Source: Firm-04 sp045627405 (GTDB taxonomy: Bacteria; Bacillota; Clostridia; Oscillospirales; Ruminococcaceae). From it: a stretch of 64,000 nucleotides of DNA. The notes beneath the pieces were generated by a model. The model searched no databases and was not told the origin of the DNA. It saw only the letters and a list, made by a program, of their open reading frames with translations. Position 1 is the first letter of the stretch, and every line of letters starts with the position of its first letter. Of the stretch, positions 16,925-26,114 are shown piece by piece. The translations under genes were made by a program, and so were the position numbers. The stretch spans positions 23,357 through 87,356 of the forward strand of contig JAZQNP010000040.1 of the NCBI GenBank assembly GCA_045627405.1. Direction: 5' to 3'.

Positions 16925-18859
16925 TTATTTTGCCTTCGTTGCGACCTCGGTGATCAGCTTGCTGAACACCTCGTCGAGCGGCAGGCAGCCAAGCTCACCC
17001 TCCTTGCGGGAGCGGACTGTGACGCCGTTTGCAGCGACTTCGTTGTCACCGATGATGAGCATATACGGAATGCGCTCAATGCGGGAATTCTTGATCTTTG
17101 TGCCGATGTTTTCATCCTTGGCATCGACCGTGACGCGCATGCCTGCTTCGGTGAGCTTGTCAGCGAATGCCTGCGCATATGCAGCATGTTCTTCCCCGAT
17201 GGGCAGCAGACGCACCTGTTCCGGAGCCAGCCAGAGCGGCAGCACGCCGGAATATTTTTCGAGCATGTACGCCAGCGTGCGCTCATAGCAGCCGAGCGAT
17301 GTTCTGTGGATGATGTACGGCAGCTTCTTCTGACCGTCCTTGTCAATATAATACATGCCGAACCGTTCAGCTTGCAGCATGTCGATTTGGAGTGTGACGA
17401 GCGTATCTTCTTTACCGAAGACATTTTTATACTGAATATCGAGCTTCGGACCGTAGAAAGCTGCCTCATCAATGCCGATGCTGTATTTTACGCCGAGATG
17501 ATCCAGAATCCTGCCCATCGTATCCTGTGCGACATTCCACTGCTCTGCCGTACCCTCATATTTGTTCTTCGGGTTGGCAGGATCCCACTGCGAGAAGCGG
17601 AACGTGCAGTCTTCGAGCAGACCGACCGTGTCAAGCATGTATTTTGCAAGTTCCAGACAGAACTTGAATTCCTCTTCAAGCTGATCGGGACGGAGAACGA
17701 AATGACCCTCTGAAATCGTGAACTGACGCACGCGGATCAGACCGTGCATTTCGCCGCTGTCCTCATTGCGGAACAGTGTGGAGGTTTCGGTCAGGCGCAT
17801 CGGCAGCTCCTTGTAGGAACGCTGCTTGTTGAGGTAAACCTGATACTGGAACGGGCAGGTCATCGGGCGGAGCGCGAAGCACTCTTTTTCTTCATCATAC
17901 GGATCGCCCAGAATAAACATGCCGTCGAGATAGTGATCCCAGTGACCGGAAATCTTGTAGAGGTCACGCTTTGCAAAGAGCGGCGTTTTGGTGAGCAGAC
18001 AGCCCTTTGCCTGCTCCACGTCCTCCACCCAGCGTTGGAGCAGCTGGATGACGCGTGCGCCCTTCGGCAGCATGATCGGGAGTCCCTGTCCGATGTAATC
18101 GACAGTGGTGAAATAGCCGAGTTCTCTGCCGATTTTGTTGTGATCGCGCTTTTTTGCCTCTTCCAGCATGTCCAGATGTGCTTTCAGCTGATCCTTGTTC
18201 GGGAAGGCAACGCCGTATACGCGTTTCAGCATCTTGTTGTTCTGATCGCCGCGCCAGTATGCGCCGGTGCAGGACGTCAGCTTATATGCCTTGACCAGAC
18301 CCGTTGAGAACAGATGCGGACCGGTGCAGAGATCGGTGTATTCTCCCTGCTTATAGAAGCTGATGACTTCATCTTCCGGCAGCTCGCGGATCAGCTCGAC
18401 CTTATAGGTTTCGCCGCGCTCCTCCATCAGTGCGATGGCTTCCTCTCTGGGCAGCGTGAAGCGTTCGATGCGCAGATTTTCTTTGACAATCTTTTTCATC
18501 TCTGCTTCCAGTGCTTTCAGCGTATCCGCAGTGAACGGCTCCTCGGAATCGAAATCGTAGTAGAAGCCTCTGTCGATTGCCGGACCGATCGTGAGCTTTA
18601 CATCCGGATACAGACGCTTCACAGCCTGTGCCAAAATATGTGCTGCGGTGTGGTTGAAGATATGTCTGCCCTCTTCATCGTCGAAGGTGAGCAGTTTGAC
18701 TTCTGCATCGGCAGTCAGCGGCGCGGTCAGGTCGGCAGGCTGACCGTTCACAAGTGCAGCAATGGTCTCACGGGTGAGAACGCCTGCTTCTTTTGCTGCC
18801 TCATAGACAGTCATTGTGTTTGCTGCTTCATAGCAAACATCTGCAAATTGGATTTTCAT
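16925..18859 (-). CDS. thrS: threonyl-tRNA synthetase
   Basis: The 644-residue class II synthetase shows the usual order: TGS domain (1-60), editing domain with HTAAHILAQAVKRLYPD near 73, catalytic core with RPMTCPFQYQ, the motif 2 region TSTLFRNEDSGEMHGLIRVR and GPKLDIQYK, and a C-terminal anticodon-binding domain (WLAPEQVRLLPIGEEH). The start at 18859 (MKIQFADVCYEA) follows AAAAGGAGGT. Reading upstream in frame runs into the T-box leader, so longer starts are wrong. Expression is controlled by the T-box riboswitch at 18899-19138, which links transcription to uncharged tRNA-Thr. Confidence 0.97.
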   Translation of the reverse strand: MKIQFADVCYEAANTMTVYEAAKEAGVLTRETIAALVNGQPADLTAPLTADAEVKLLTFDDEEGRHIFNHTAAHILAQAVKRLYPDVKLTIGPAIDRGFYYDFDSEEPFTADTLKALEAEMKKIVKENLRIERFTLPREEAIALMEERGETYKVELIRELPEDEVISFYKQGEYTDLCTGPHLFSTGLVKAYKLTSCTGAYWRGDQNNKMLKRVYGVAFPNKDQLKAHLDMLEEAKKRDHNKIGRELGYFTTVDYIGQGLPIMLPKGARVIQLLQRWVEDVEQAKGCLLTKTPLFAKRDLYKISGHWDHYLDGMFILGDPYDEEKECFALRPMTCPFQYQVYLNKQRSYKELPMRLTETSTLFRNEDSGEMHGLIRVRQFTISEGHFVLRPDQLEEEFKFCLELAKYMLDTVGLLEDCTFRFSQWDPANPKNKYEGTAEQWNVAQDTMGRILDHLGVKYSIGIDEAAFYGPKLDIQYKNVFGKEDTLVTLQIDMLQAERFGMYYIDKDGQKKLPYIIHRTSLGCYERTLAYMLEKYSGVLPLWLAPEQVRLLPIGEEHAAYAQAFADKLTEAGMRVTVDAKDENIGTKIKNSRIERIPYMLIIGDNEVAANGVTVRSRKEGELGCLPLDEVFSKLITEVATKAK

Positions 18860-18898
18860 AAGAACGTACCTCCTTTTCATTCGGTGTTCGGCGGCGAT

Positions 18899-19138
18899 AA
18901 AAAAACCGCACACCGAACAGCTTGCGGACTGTTCGGGGTACGGGTCTGCTCCAATATCTGGACGGCAAACGCGCACGGTTCCACCCGAGCGTTTTACTCT
19001 TCTCATTGTCTGAACACGGAAGCGGTGGTACCTGCACAGGGTTCCGGCGAATGCCTTTCAGCGCAGCAGCATTCTCTCTGAGAGCCGGATGACCGGTGAG
19101 ACATATCCGCTGTCCTTTGATGTGAACAGCCTTTGATT
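18899..19138 (-). promoter_or_regulatory. T-box riboswitch of thrS
   Basis: The minus-strand leader contains the T-box sequence GGGTGGAACCGTGCG near 18975-18990, an AGAGAGAA segment in the 5' stem region, and a candidate Thr specifier ACC within GGTACCACC. An intrinsic terminator closes the leader: CCGAACAG (18913-18920) pairs with CTGTTCGG (18929-18936), followed by seven T on the minus strand (18899-18905). Uncharged tRNA-Thr would stabilise the antiterminator and allow thrS transcription. The exact specifier position is inferred. Confidence 0.9.
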
Positions 19139-19144
19139 ACCTCT

Positions 19145-19174
19145 ATTATACGACGCAGACATGCAAAAAGTCAA
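19145..19174 (-). promoter_or_regulatory. promoter of the thrS T-box leader
   Basis: Minus-strand TTGACT (19169-19174) and TATAAT (19145-19150) with an 18-base spacer lie just upstream of the T-box. Confidence 0.8.
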
Positions 19175-19226
19175 GCGAAAAAACGCTGCCATCCGGTTTT
19201 TCGGCAGTTTGCACAATAGCGCGCAC

Positions 19227-19255
19227 TTGCAATTCCTGCCGATTTATGGTATACT
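19227..19255 (+). promoter_or_regulatory. promoter of lepA
   Basis: TTGCAA (19227-19232) and TATACT (19250-19255) are 17 bases apart, about 35 bases before the TTG start. It is divergent from the thrS promoter. Confidence 0.75.
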
Positions 19256-19288
19256 AATTATAACTGTACAGAAACGGAGGAACATCTC

Positions 19289-21091
19289 TTGGCAAATCAG
19301 AAAATTCGAAATTTCTGCATCATTGCACACATTGACCACGGAAAATCCACGCTTGCCGACCGCATTCTCGAAAAGACCTGTGCCGTTGCAAGCCGTGATA
19401 TGGAGGAGCAGCTCCTCGACAATATGGATATTGAGCGCGAGCGCGGCATTACGATCAAGGCGCGTGCGGTCGCACTGGATTATACTGCAAAAGACGGCGA
19501 AACATACCGCTTTCATCTGATTGACACGCCCGGTCATGTGGACTTTAATTACGAAGTGAGCCGGTCGCTGGCAGCCTGCGAAGGCGCACTGCTGATCGTG
19601 GATGCTTCGCAGGGTATTGAAGCACAGACGCTTGCCAACACCTATCTTGCAGTGGATGCTGACCTCGAACTGGTGCCTGTCATCAATAAGATTGACCTGC
19701 CCTCTGCCGAGCCTGAGCGCGTTGCACAGGAGGTGGAGGATATTATCGGTATTCCCTGTCTCGATGCGCCGCGCGTCTCTGCAAAAATGGGGACGAATAT
19801 CGAAGAGGTGCTGGAACGCATTGTCACCGACATTCCCGCGCCGCAGGGCGATGAAAACGCGCCCTTGCAGGCACTGATCTTTGACAGCTTCTATGATTCC
19901 TACAAGGGCGTTATCATCTATGTGCGCGTGAAAGAGGGGACTGTCAGGGTCGGAGACCGCATCCGCCTGATGGCGACCGGCGCGGAATTCACGGTTGTCG
20001 AGGCAGGCGTCATGAGTGCGACGGAGCATATCAACAGCGGGAAGCTGGAAGCCGGCGAGGTCGGCTATCTCACTGCCTCCATCAAGAGCATCGGGGATAC
20101 GCGTGTCGGAGATACGGTTACGCTTGCGGAAACACCCTGTGCCGAACCGCTGCCGGGCTATCGCAAAGTCAGCCCGATGGTGTTCTCCGGTATCTATCCG
20201 GCAGACGGCGCACACTATAACGATCTGCGCGATGCACTGGAAAAATTGCAGCTCAACGATGCTGCACTGACATTTGAGCCGGAGACATCGGTTGCACTGG
20301 GCTTCGGATTCCGCTGCGGCTTTCTCGGATTGCTCCATATGGAGATCATTCAGGAGCGTCTGGAACGCGAATATGATCTGGATCTGGTGACAACGGCTCC
20401 GTCTGTCATCTACCGCGTAACGCTGACAAACGGGGAAGTCATGATGATTGACAACCCGTCGAATTATCCGAATCCTGCGAATATCGCAGATGCCGAAGAG
20501 CCGATTGTCAAGGCAAATATTCTCGCGCCGAAGGAATATGTCGGCGGCATCATGGATCTGTGTCAGGAACGGCGCGGCATCTTCAAGGATATGCAGTATC
20601 TGGATGATGTGCGTGTAGAACTGCATTACACACTGCCGCTGAATGAGATTATCTACGATTTCTTCGATGCACTCAAATCCCGCACACGCGGGTATGCTTC
20701 GCTGGACTATGAGCTGGACGGCTACGCGTCCTCAAAGCTGGTAAAGCTGGACTTCATGCTCAACGGGGACATCGTGGACGCGCTGTCGTTCATCGTACAT
20801 ACGGATAAGGCATATCCCAGAGCGCGAAAAATCGCGGAGAAACTGAAAGAAAATATTCCGCGTCAGCTCTTTGAGGTGCCGATCCAGGCGGCAATCGGCG
20901 GAAAGATCATCGCACGCGAAACGGTGAAGGCACTGCGCAAGGACGTGCTTGCAAAGTGCTACGGCGGCGACATTACCCGAAAGAAGAAGCTGCTCGAAAA
21001 GCAGAAAGAGGGTAAGAAACGCATGCGGCAGCTCGGTACCGTCGAGGTGCCGTCGGATGCGTTCATGGCAGTGCTGAAATTTGACGAGTGA
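19289..21091 (+). CDS. lepA: elongation factor 4 (back-translocase GTPase)
   Basis: The 600-residue protein is a full-length LepA/EF4: P-loop AHIDHGKST at residues 13-21, switch II region IDTPGHVDF, NKID recognition motif, domains II and III, the EF-G-like domain V and the LepA-specific C-terminal domain with KCYGGDITRKKKLLEKQK. LepA binds ribosomes and affects stalled or misassembled complexes. The start is TTG (19289), with GGAGG 8 bases upstream; no ATG lies near. A small zinc-ribbon gene follows after 59 bases. Confidence 0.97.
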   Translation: MANQKIRNFCIIAHIDHGKSTLADRILEKTCAVASRDMEEQLLDNMDIERERGITIKARAVALDYTAKDGETYRFHLIDTPGHVDFNYEVSRSLAACEGALLIVDASQGIEAQTLANTYLAVDADLELVPVINKIDLPSAEPERVAQEVEDIIGIPCLDAPRVSAKMGTNIEEVLERIVTDIPAPQGDENAPLQALIFDSFYDSYKGVIIYVRVKEGTVRVGDRIRLMATGAEFTVVEAGVMSATEHINSGKLEAGEVGYLTASIKSIGDTRVGDTVTLAETPCAEPLPGYRKVSPMVFSGIYPADGAHYNDLRDALEKLQLNDAALTFEPETSVALGFGFRCGFLGLLHMEIIQERLEREYDLDLVTTAPSVIYRVTLTNGEVMMIDNPSNYPNPANIADAEEPIVKANILAPKEYVGGIMDLCQERRGIFKDMQYLDDVRVELHYTLPLNEIIYDFFDALKSRTRGYASLDYELDGYASSKLVKLDFMLNGDIVDALSFIVHTDKAYPRARKIAEKLKENIPRQLFEVPIQAAIGGKIIARETVKALRKDVLAKCYGGDITRKKKLLEKQKEGKKRMRQLGTVEVPSDAFMAVLKFDE

Positions 21092-21150
21092 TCCGACGCA
21101 TTCTGTTTGCATGCAGAGAAACATACGCACATATATTTGGAGGACGGTTT

Positions 21151-21465
21151 ATGAAACACACCTGCCCGAACTGCGGGGAGAAATCGTTTACACCGCTGCA
21201 AAAAGCAATGTGCGGCGGCATGAGCAGCAGCGGAAAGCCCTGCCTGAAATGCGGGATCCGCTGTGTCAACGGCATTCCGTCGCTTGTAGTCAATTCTGTT
21301 CTGCGCCTGATTGCGGCGGTTATGATCTTTTATACCTATTTTACTTATACCGAGCTGTCAGAGGTGCTTTATTTCGGCGTAATTCCGCTGCTGTTTGCGT
21401 TTTTGCTGGGGTTCCTTTTTGACATGTTCTTCGGGAAGATGGTCGTCGCAATCAAGAAGGCGTAA
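21151..21465 (+). CDS. small zinc-ribbon membrane protein
   Basis: The 104-residue protein begins MKHTCPNCGEKSFTPLQK and has a second Cys pair (PCLKCGIRC, residues about 29-35), which together could form a zinc ribbon. Two membrane segments follow (about 44-66 and 70-92). The start at 21151 is chosen because GGAGG lies 7 bases upstream; longer in-frame starts overlap the lepA end. No specific family is recognised. It sits 6 bases ahead of hemW and is probably co-transcribed with it. Confidence 0.8.
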   Translation: MKHTCPNCGEKSFTPLQKAMCGGMSSSGKPCLKCGIRCVNGIPSLVVNSVLRLIAAVMIFYTYFTYTELSEVLYFGVIPLLFAFLLGFLFDMFFGKMVVAIKKA

Positions 21466-21471
21466 TCACGC

Positions 21472-22566
21472 ATGGCTGTCGGAATTTATATCCATGTACC
21501 GTTCTGCGCGAAAAAATGTCCGTACTGCGATTTCTATTCCCTGCCGTACCGAAAATCCAAAGCGGAATCCTATGTCGATGCGGTCTGTCGGAATATTCAG
21601 GCACAGCTTCCTGTGCAGACACCTGTGGACACTGTTTATTTTGGCGGCGGAACACCGTCTTTGCTGCCGCCGGACGCGATTTGGCGCATGATGCAGGCGG
21701 TTGCTGCGCAGGGCATCCTCTCGGCAGATGCGGAATGCACGCTCGAAGCAAATCCTTTGACTGTGACATCGGAGCGGCTCACAGCATGGCGTGCTGCGGG
21801 CATCAACCGCCTTTCGATCGGCGTGCAGTCCTTTCAGCCGCAGGTGCTGCAAATCCTCGGCAGGACACATTCTGCCGATCAGGCAAGGGCTGCCGTTGAG
21901 CGCGCGCAGGATGCCGGTTTTGAAAATATTTCCGTGGATCTGATGCTGGGGCTTGTGCAGCAGGATGCTGCCATGCTGCATGAAGATCTGGAAACGGCAG
22001 TCTCGCTCTCGGTGCAGCATATTTCTGCGTATCTTCTGAAAATCGAGGCGCATACGCCTTTTGCGGAGCAGCCGCCGCAGCTTGCCGATGAGGACGAAAC
22101 AGCGGAACGGTATTTGCAGATGCACAGTGAATTGACGGCACACGGCTTTCTGCACTATGAAATATCAAATTTTGCTCAGGCGGGATATGAGAGCCGGCAC
22201 AACTGCAAATACTGGCGTTGTCAGCCGTATATCGGCATCGGACCGGGCGCGCATTCCTTCTGCGGGACAGAGCGCAGGGCTGTGCCGCGCGATCTGGATG
22301 CGTTCTGTGAACAAGAAACGCAGCCCTTTGTGACGACCGACCTGCAAGCGGGCGGAGAGGGAGAACGCATTTTGCTGGGACTTCGGCTTGCAGAGGGGAT
22401 TTTGCTTTCTTCCCTGCCGGAGAGCGGCAGTCGTCTGCTGCAAAACGCAAGGGGACTGATGCCGCAGTATGTGCGGCAGGACGGTGACCGTTTGTATATG
22501 ACGCCGGAAGGGTGGCTGGTTTCCAATGCGGTGCTGGTCAGACTTCTGGACGGGATCGAACACTGA
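21472..22566 (+). CDS. hemW: radical SAM protein HemW (coproporphyrinogen oxidase-like)
   Basis: The 364-residue protein has the radical-SAM cluster motif CAKKCPYCDFYS near residues 12-23, YFGGGTPSLL, the repeated GINRLSIGVQSFQ segment and EISNFAQAGYESRHN typical of HemW/HemN-like proteins. HemW proteins bind heme and probably act in heme delivery; they lack coproporphyrinogen dehydrogenase activity. No other heme gene is in the window. The ribosome site (AAGAAGG) is weak and lies in the end of the preceding gene, consistent with coupling. Confidence 0.92.
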   Translation: MAVGIYIHVPFCAKKCPYCDFYSLPYRKSKAESYVDAVCRNIQAQLPVQTPVDTVYFGGGTPSLLPPDAIWRMMQAVAAQGILSADAECTLEANPLTVTSERLTAWRAAGINRLSIGVQSFQPQVLQILGRTHSADQARAAVERAQDAGFENISVDLMLGLVQQDAAMLHEDLETAVSLSVQHISAYLLKIEAHTPFAEQPPQLADEDETAERYLQMHSELTAHGFLHYEISNFAQAGYESRHNCKYWRCQPYIGIGPGAHSFCGTERRAVPRDLDAFCEQETQPFVTTDLQAGGEGERILLGLRLAEGILLSSLPESGSRLLQNARGLMPQYVRQDGDRLYMTPEGWLVSNAVLVRLLDGIEH

Positions 22567-22582
22567 AAAAGGGGCTGATTGT

Positions 22583-23746
22583 TTGGGACATATGTTGTAT
22601 GCAGAGCTGAATCTGTTGTGCATTTTGATTCTGATGCTGCTTGCGGCAAAGCTCCGCTACGCGGATAAGTCTATTGAACGCTTCTTTCTGGTGACCCTGA
22701 TGATCGGACAGAGCGGGATGTTTTTCTTTGATACAATCTGGGTTCTGACTGATTCCGTCAGAGATGTTCCTCCGGCACTCAATTACGGGCTGAATATCTG
22801 TTATTTTGCGTGTATGTCACTTTGTCCGTATCTCACACTGCGGTATATCCGTCTGGCACTGACGGGGGATGTATTTCAGCGAAAAGAGAAGATTTTGCTC
22901 TGTCTGCCAGTGACACTTGTTACTCTGCTTGCATTTCTTTCGGTCTGGACAGGATGGGCGTTTTTGGTATCGGAACAGAATGTCTTTCAGCACGGACCGC
23001 TTTATGCCCTGATTTATATGCCGCCTCTGATTTATATGCTCGTGAATGCGGTGTGCGCACTGGTTTACGGCGCGCGCGGCAAACGCAGCGATATTTGGAA
23101 ACGGGCGGTGTATTTTGCCATTATTATTGTGATGCCGGTGATTGCTGCGCTGGTGGATTTCTTCGTACCCGATGTCAATCTGGTCTGCGCGGTGATTACG
23201 ATTTCCATGGTCTCGGTGATCTTTGACTACCAGCAGAGCAAGATCACAAAGGATACGCTGACGCAGCTCAGCAACCGCTATGATCTGATGCTGTATCTGG
23301 AAGATCAGCTCGAAGTGCTGCCGGATCGGGCGGGGAATGAAGGCGGTTTGTATGTGATGTTTGCCGATGTCGATTATTTCAAGCGCATCAATGATACATA
23401 CGGGCATCTGGAAGGGGATCACGCGCTCTGCCATGTTGCGGATGCGCTGCGGCATGTCTGTATTTTGTGCGGCGCATTTCCGGCACGCATCAGCGGCGAT
23501 GAGTTTGTCGCGGTGTTTTCTGCATCCGATGACGTTGCGGCAGATTGCTTCCGGCAGGAGGTCAAGGACGCTGTTTCCAGGGTCAGCGAGACACTGCCGT
23601 ATACATTGGCTCTCAGTGCCGGTCTGACACGCTGCACACCCGAAGATAAATCGGATATTCCCGCGCTGCTCAACCGTGCCGATGCCGCGCTCTATGAAGA
23701 GAAGCATTCACGCCCCGTGGATTCGGACGCCGCCCAAAGAAGATAA
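22583..23746 (+). CDS. membrane-bound GGDEF protein with an SGDEF active site
   Basis: The 387-residue protein has about six or seven membrane segments in its first 215 residues and a C-terminal GGDEF domain. The domain shows TLTQLSNRYDLM and the metal-binding FADVDYFKRINDTYGHLEGD; the signature reads SGDEF (residues 304-308), so the first Gly is replaced by Ser. Such variants may stay active or may only sense. I prefer the TTG at 22583, 8 bases after AAAGGGG, or the ATG at 22592; the longer frame from 22526 overlaps hemW. The spacing (16 bases after hemW) suggests a common transcript. No EAL or HD-GYP partner is visible in the window. Confidence 0.85.
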   Translation: MGHMLYAELNLLCILILMLLAAKLRYADKSIERFFLVTLMIGQSGMFFFDTIWVLTDSVRDVPPALNYGLNICYFACMSLCPYLTLRYIRLALTGDVFQRKEKILLCLPVTLVTLLAFLSVWTGWAFLVSEQNVFQHGPLYALIYMPPLIYMLVNAVCALVYGARGKRSDIWKRAVYFAIIIVMPVIAALVDFFVPDVNLVCAVITISMVSVIFDYQQSKITKDTLTQLSNRYDLMLYLEDQLEVLPDRAGNEGGLYVMFADVDYFKRINDTYGHLEGDHALCHVADALRHVCILCGAFPARISGDEFVAVFSASDDVAADCFRQEVKDAVSRVSETLPYTLALSAGLTRCTPEDKSDIPALLNRADAALYEEKHSRPVDSDAAQRR

Positions 23747-23750
23747 TGCA

Positions 23751-23785
23751 AAAGGGAGAGGATGCGTTTTGCATACTCTCCCTTT
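23751..23785. terminator. hairpin after the membrane GGDEF gene
   Basis: AAAGGGAGAGGATGC pairs with GCATACTCTCCCTTT with one mismatch and a short loop. The T tract is short on both sides, so termination is probable but not strong. Confidence 0.6.
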
Positions 23786-23840
23786 GACCGTATTTTGTCC
23801 GGAATACTTGCAATTTGATGCAGAATATGGTATACTGATT

Positions 23841-24446
23841 TCAGTGTACGGTATCTGAGATTTGTGCTGCGGGCTTTGGTTTGCTGCGGCGCATCAGCCG
23901 GAAAAGCAGCAGCACCAGCCCGATGGCTGTTGCACCGTCGCAGAGCGTGCCGCCGAAAGAGAGCAGCGGCTTTGCAGTTTTGAAGTCCACAACGCGTGTA
24001 TCCGTGTCATCCGGATCATAATACATGGTCAGTGTTTCACCCTCGGCAAGCCCGCGGTTGATTGTGGAAGCGGCGGTTGTTCCAAGCCTGCTCTGTGCGG
24101 GTCTGTGCGGGTCATCTCCGTGCGGCGTGCCGCCTTGCGGATTTCCTTCCGGCGGATCACCCTCTGGCGGTGTGCCGTTCGGCGGATTATTCCCGGAATT
24201 GTTTTCGTCTATCGGTTCCAGCACGGCAATGACAATCTGTTCGCTGCGTGCAGACGGCTGCAAATCTGTGATGATCACGGTGACCGCAGTGTAATGATCC
24301 TGCGCATAGCGGAGTGTGTGCTGTTCGGAAACGCCGATCAACAGGATCAGCAGTCCGAACAAAAATGCCAGAATCAGCAGCAGGATACCGATGCCGTGAA
24401 TGACCCGTGCAATTCTTTTCGCAATGCGATATTCCCTTTTTTTCAT
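23841..24446 (-). CDS. DUF3592-like membrane protein with a Pro/Gly-rich insertion
   Basis: The 201-residue protein has a basic N-terminus, a membrane segment (about 17-38), an external domain and a second membrane segment (about 162-182). The layout and the phrase TMYYDPDDTDTRVV fit DUF3592-type proteins. A low-complexity insertion (about residues 82-117) repeats PPEGDPPEGNPQGG-like units. The gene is monocistronic on the minus strand, facing away from galT. The function is unknown. Confidence 0.75.
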   Translation of the reverse strand: MKKREYRIAKRIARVIHGIGILLLILAFLFGLLILLIGVSEQHTLRYAQDHYTAVTVIITDLQPSARSEQIVIAVLEPIDENNSGNNPPNGTPPEGDPPEGNPQGGTPHGDDPHRPAQSRLGTTAASTINRGLAEGETLTMYYDPDDTDTRVVDFKTAKPLLSFGGTLCDGATAIGLVLLLFRLMRRSKPKPAAQISDTVH

Positions 24447-24499
24447 TTCTTTTTCCTTTTTTATGGATGCTGCGGCGTTTTTATCATGCCGCTTGCTCC

Positions 24500-24528
24500 A
24501 TTATACCATATTTTTTTGAAATACGCAA
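24500..24528 (-). promoter_or_regulatory. promoter of the DUF3592-like gene
   Basis: Minus-strand TTGCGT (24523-24528) and TATAAT (24500-24505) are 17 bases apart. Confidence 0.6.
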
Positions 24529-24550
24529 GTGCAAAAAACAATACAGAACA

Positions 24551-24605
24551 GAAAGGAGTGCTCACAATCGTGAGCCGGAAAATGCTATGTTTGCAAAACC
24601 GCTGA
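24551..24605 (+). promoter_or_regulatory. hairpin and mini-ORF at the galT translation start
   Basis: A good ribosome site (GAAAGGAG, 24551-24558) is followed by a perfect hairpin, GCTCAC-AATC-GTGAGC (24560-24575), and only then by the galT ATG at 24587. A GTG at 24570 in another frame opens an 11-codon ORF (MSRKMLCLQNR) that ends at 24605, inside galT. Either folding brings the site closer to the ATG or the mini-ORF couples translation. The function is inferred. Confidence 0.4.
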
Positions 24606-26080
24606 TTGACTATGCCGTTGCACAGAACCTGATTGTACAGGAGGATGCCTGCTATCTGGAAAACCAGATGCTGGATCTTTTTCACGCAGATGCAGCCGAG
24701 GAGCTGCCTGTACCGGAGCTGCCGGAGTATCCGACGCTCGGCAAGCTGCTGGACGCCTACACGGAGATTGCGGTATCCCGCGGACTGCTGCCTGATGACG
24801 GCATTACGCAGCGGGATATGTTCGCAGCGCGGCTGATGGGTTTTTTTACGCCGCTGCCGTCGGCGGTCAATCTGGAATTTTCCATCCGCGGAATGCAGTC
24901 TGCAAAGCAATCGACCGATTGGTTTTATCATCTCTGCCTTGCCAACGGCTATATTCAGAAAGAGCGGATCGCAAAGAATGTCTGCTGGGAGACCGAGACG
25001 GAATTCGGCACACTCGACATGACGATCAATCTCTCGAAGCCGGAAAAGGATCCGAAAGCGATCGCAGCGGCGGCGAAGGCAAAATCTGTTGCCTATCCGA
25101 AATGTCAGCTTTGCCGCGAGAACGAGGGCTATGCAGGCAGAGCCGATCATCCTGCACGGCAGAATCTGCGTGTTGTGCCGCTGCGCTTGCAGGGGGAGCC
25201 GTGGTTCTTCCAGTATTCGCCGTATGCCTATTACAATGAGCACTGCATTGTGCTGGATGCGCGGCATATTCCGATGAAGATTGACCGTGAATGCTTTGCA
25301 CAGCTGCTGGATTTTGTTTCTCAGTTCCCGCATTATTTCATCGGCTCGAATGCCGATCTGCCGGTTGTCGGCGGCTCTATTCTCAGTCATGCGCATTTTC
25401 AGGGCGGCAGAGATACCTTTGCAATGGCAGAAGCGGAGGTCATGCAGCCGGTCACATTCAAAGGCTATGACGACATCGAATGCGGCATTGTCAAATGGGC
25501 AATGTCTGTGCTGCGGCTTCGCGGCGAGGACAGGGAACGCATCACAGAGCTTGCAGAAAAGGTTCTGACTGCATGGCGCGGCTATTCCGATGAAGCGCGG
25601 CACATTATCGCATATACCGGTGACACGCCGCATCACACGATTACGCCGATTGCGCGTTTCCGCGACGGAAAATATGAGCTTGATCTTGTCCTGCGCGACA
25701 ATCATACAACAGAGGAGCATCCGCTCGGGCTCTATCATCCGCATGCCGAGCTGCATCACATCAAGAAAGAGAATATCGGTCTGATCGAGGTCATGGGACG
25801 CGCCATTCTGCCCGCCCGCCTGAAAACGGAGCTGGAAGCCGTGCGGCAGTGGATTGTTGCAGGTCTGCCGGAAACGGATGACGAGGCAATCGTGAAGCAC
25901 GAACTTTGGGTGCGTAAATTCATCGGCAATTATCCTGCTGATTCCGACTGGGAAGCGGTGCTGAAAGACGAGACCGGCAAGGTGTTTATGGAGGTTCTGA
26001 TGCAGTGCGCGGTCTATCCGCAGACGGAGGACGGTGTTGCGGGATTTATGCAGTTTATTTCTTCGGTTTCCGCAGATTAA
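24587..26080 (+). CDS. galT: UDP-glucose--hexose-1-phosphate uridylyltransferase, type 2
   Basis: The 497-residue enzyme transfers UMP between UDP-glucose and galactose 1-phosphate in the Leloir pathway. It matches the Gram-positive GalT2 family: N-terminal FAKPLIDYAVAQNLI, YPKCQLCRENEGYAG, the conserved NLRVVPLRLQGEPWFFQYSP and YYNEHCIVLD, and the active-site segment SILSHAHFQGG. The ATG at 24587 fits the family N-terminus but has only a weak ribosome site of its own (see the hairpin at 24560-24575). No galK or galE is in the window. A dockerin esterase gene follows after 34 bases. Confidence 0.95.
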   Translation: MFAKPLIDYAVAQNLIVQEDACYLENQMLDLFHADAAEELPVPELPEYPTLGKLLDAYTEIAVSRGLLPDDGITQRDMFAARLMGFFTPLPSAVNLEFSIRGMQSAKQSTDWFYHLCLANGYIQKERIAKNVCWETETEFGTLDMTINLSKPEKDPKAIAAAAKAKSVAYPKCQLCRENEGYAGRADHPARQNLRVVPLRLQGEPWFFQYSPYAYYNEHCIVLDARHIPMKIDRECFAQLLDFVSQFPHYFIGSNADLPVVGGSILSHAHFQGGRDTFAMAEAEVMQPVTFKGYDDIECGIVKWAMSVLRLRGEDRERITELAEKVLTAWRGYSDEARHIIAYTGDTPHHTITPIARFRDGKYELDLVLRDNHTTEEHPLGLYHPHAELHHIKKENIGLIEVMGRAILPARLKTELEAVRQWIVAGLPETDDEAIVKHELWVRKFIGNYPADSDWEAVLKDETGKVFMEVLMQCAVYPQTEDGVAGFMQFISSVSAD

Positions 26081-26114
26081 AGAAAAGCGAAAGATGAAAA
26101 AGGGGGCTTTTGTC

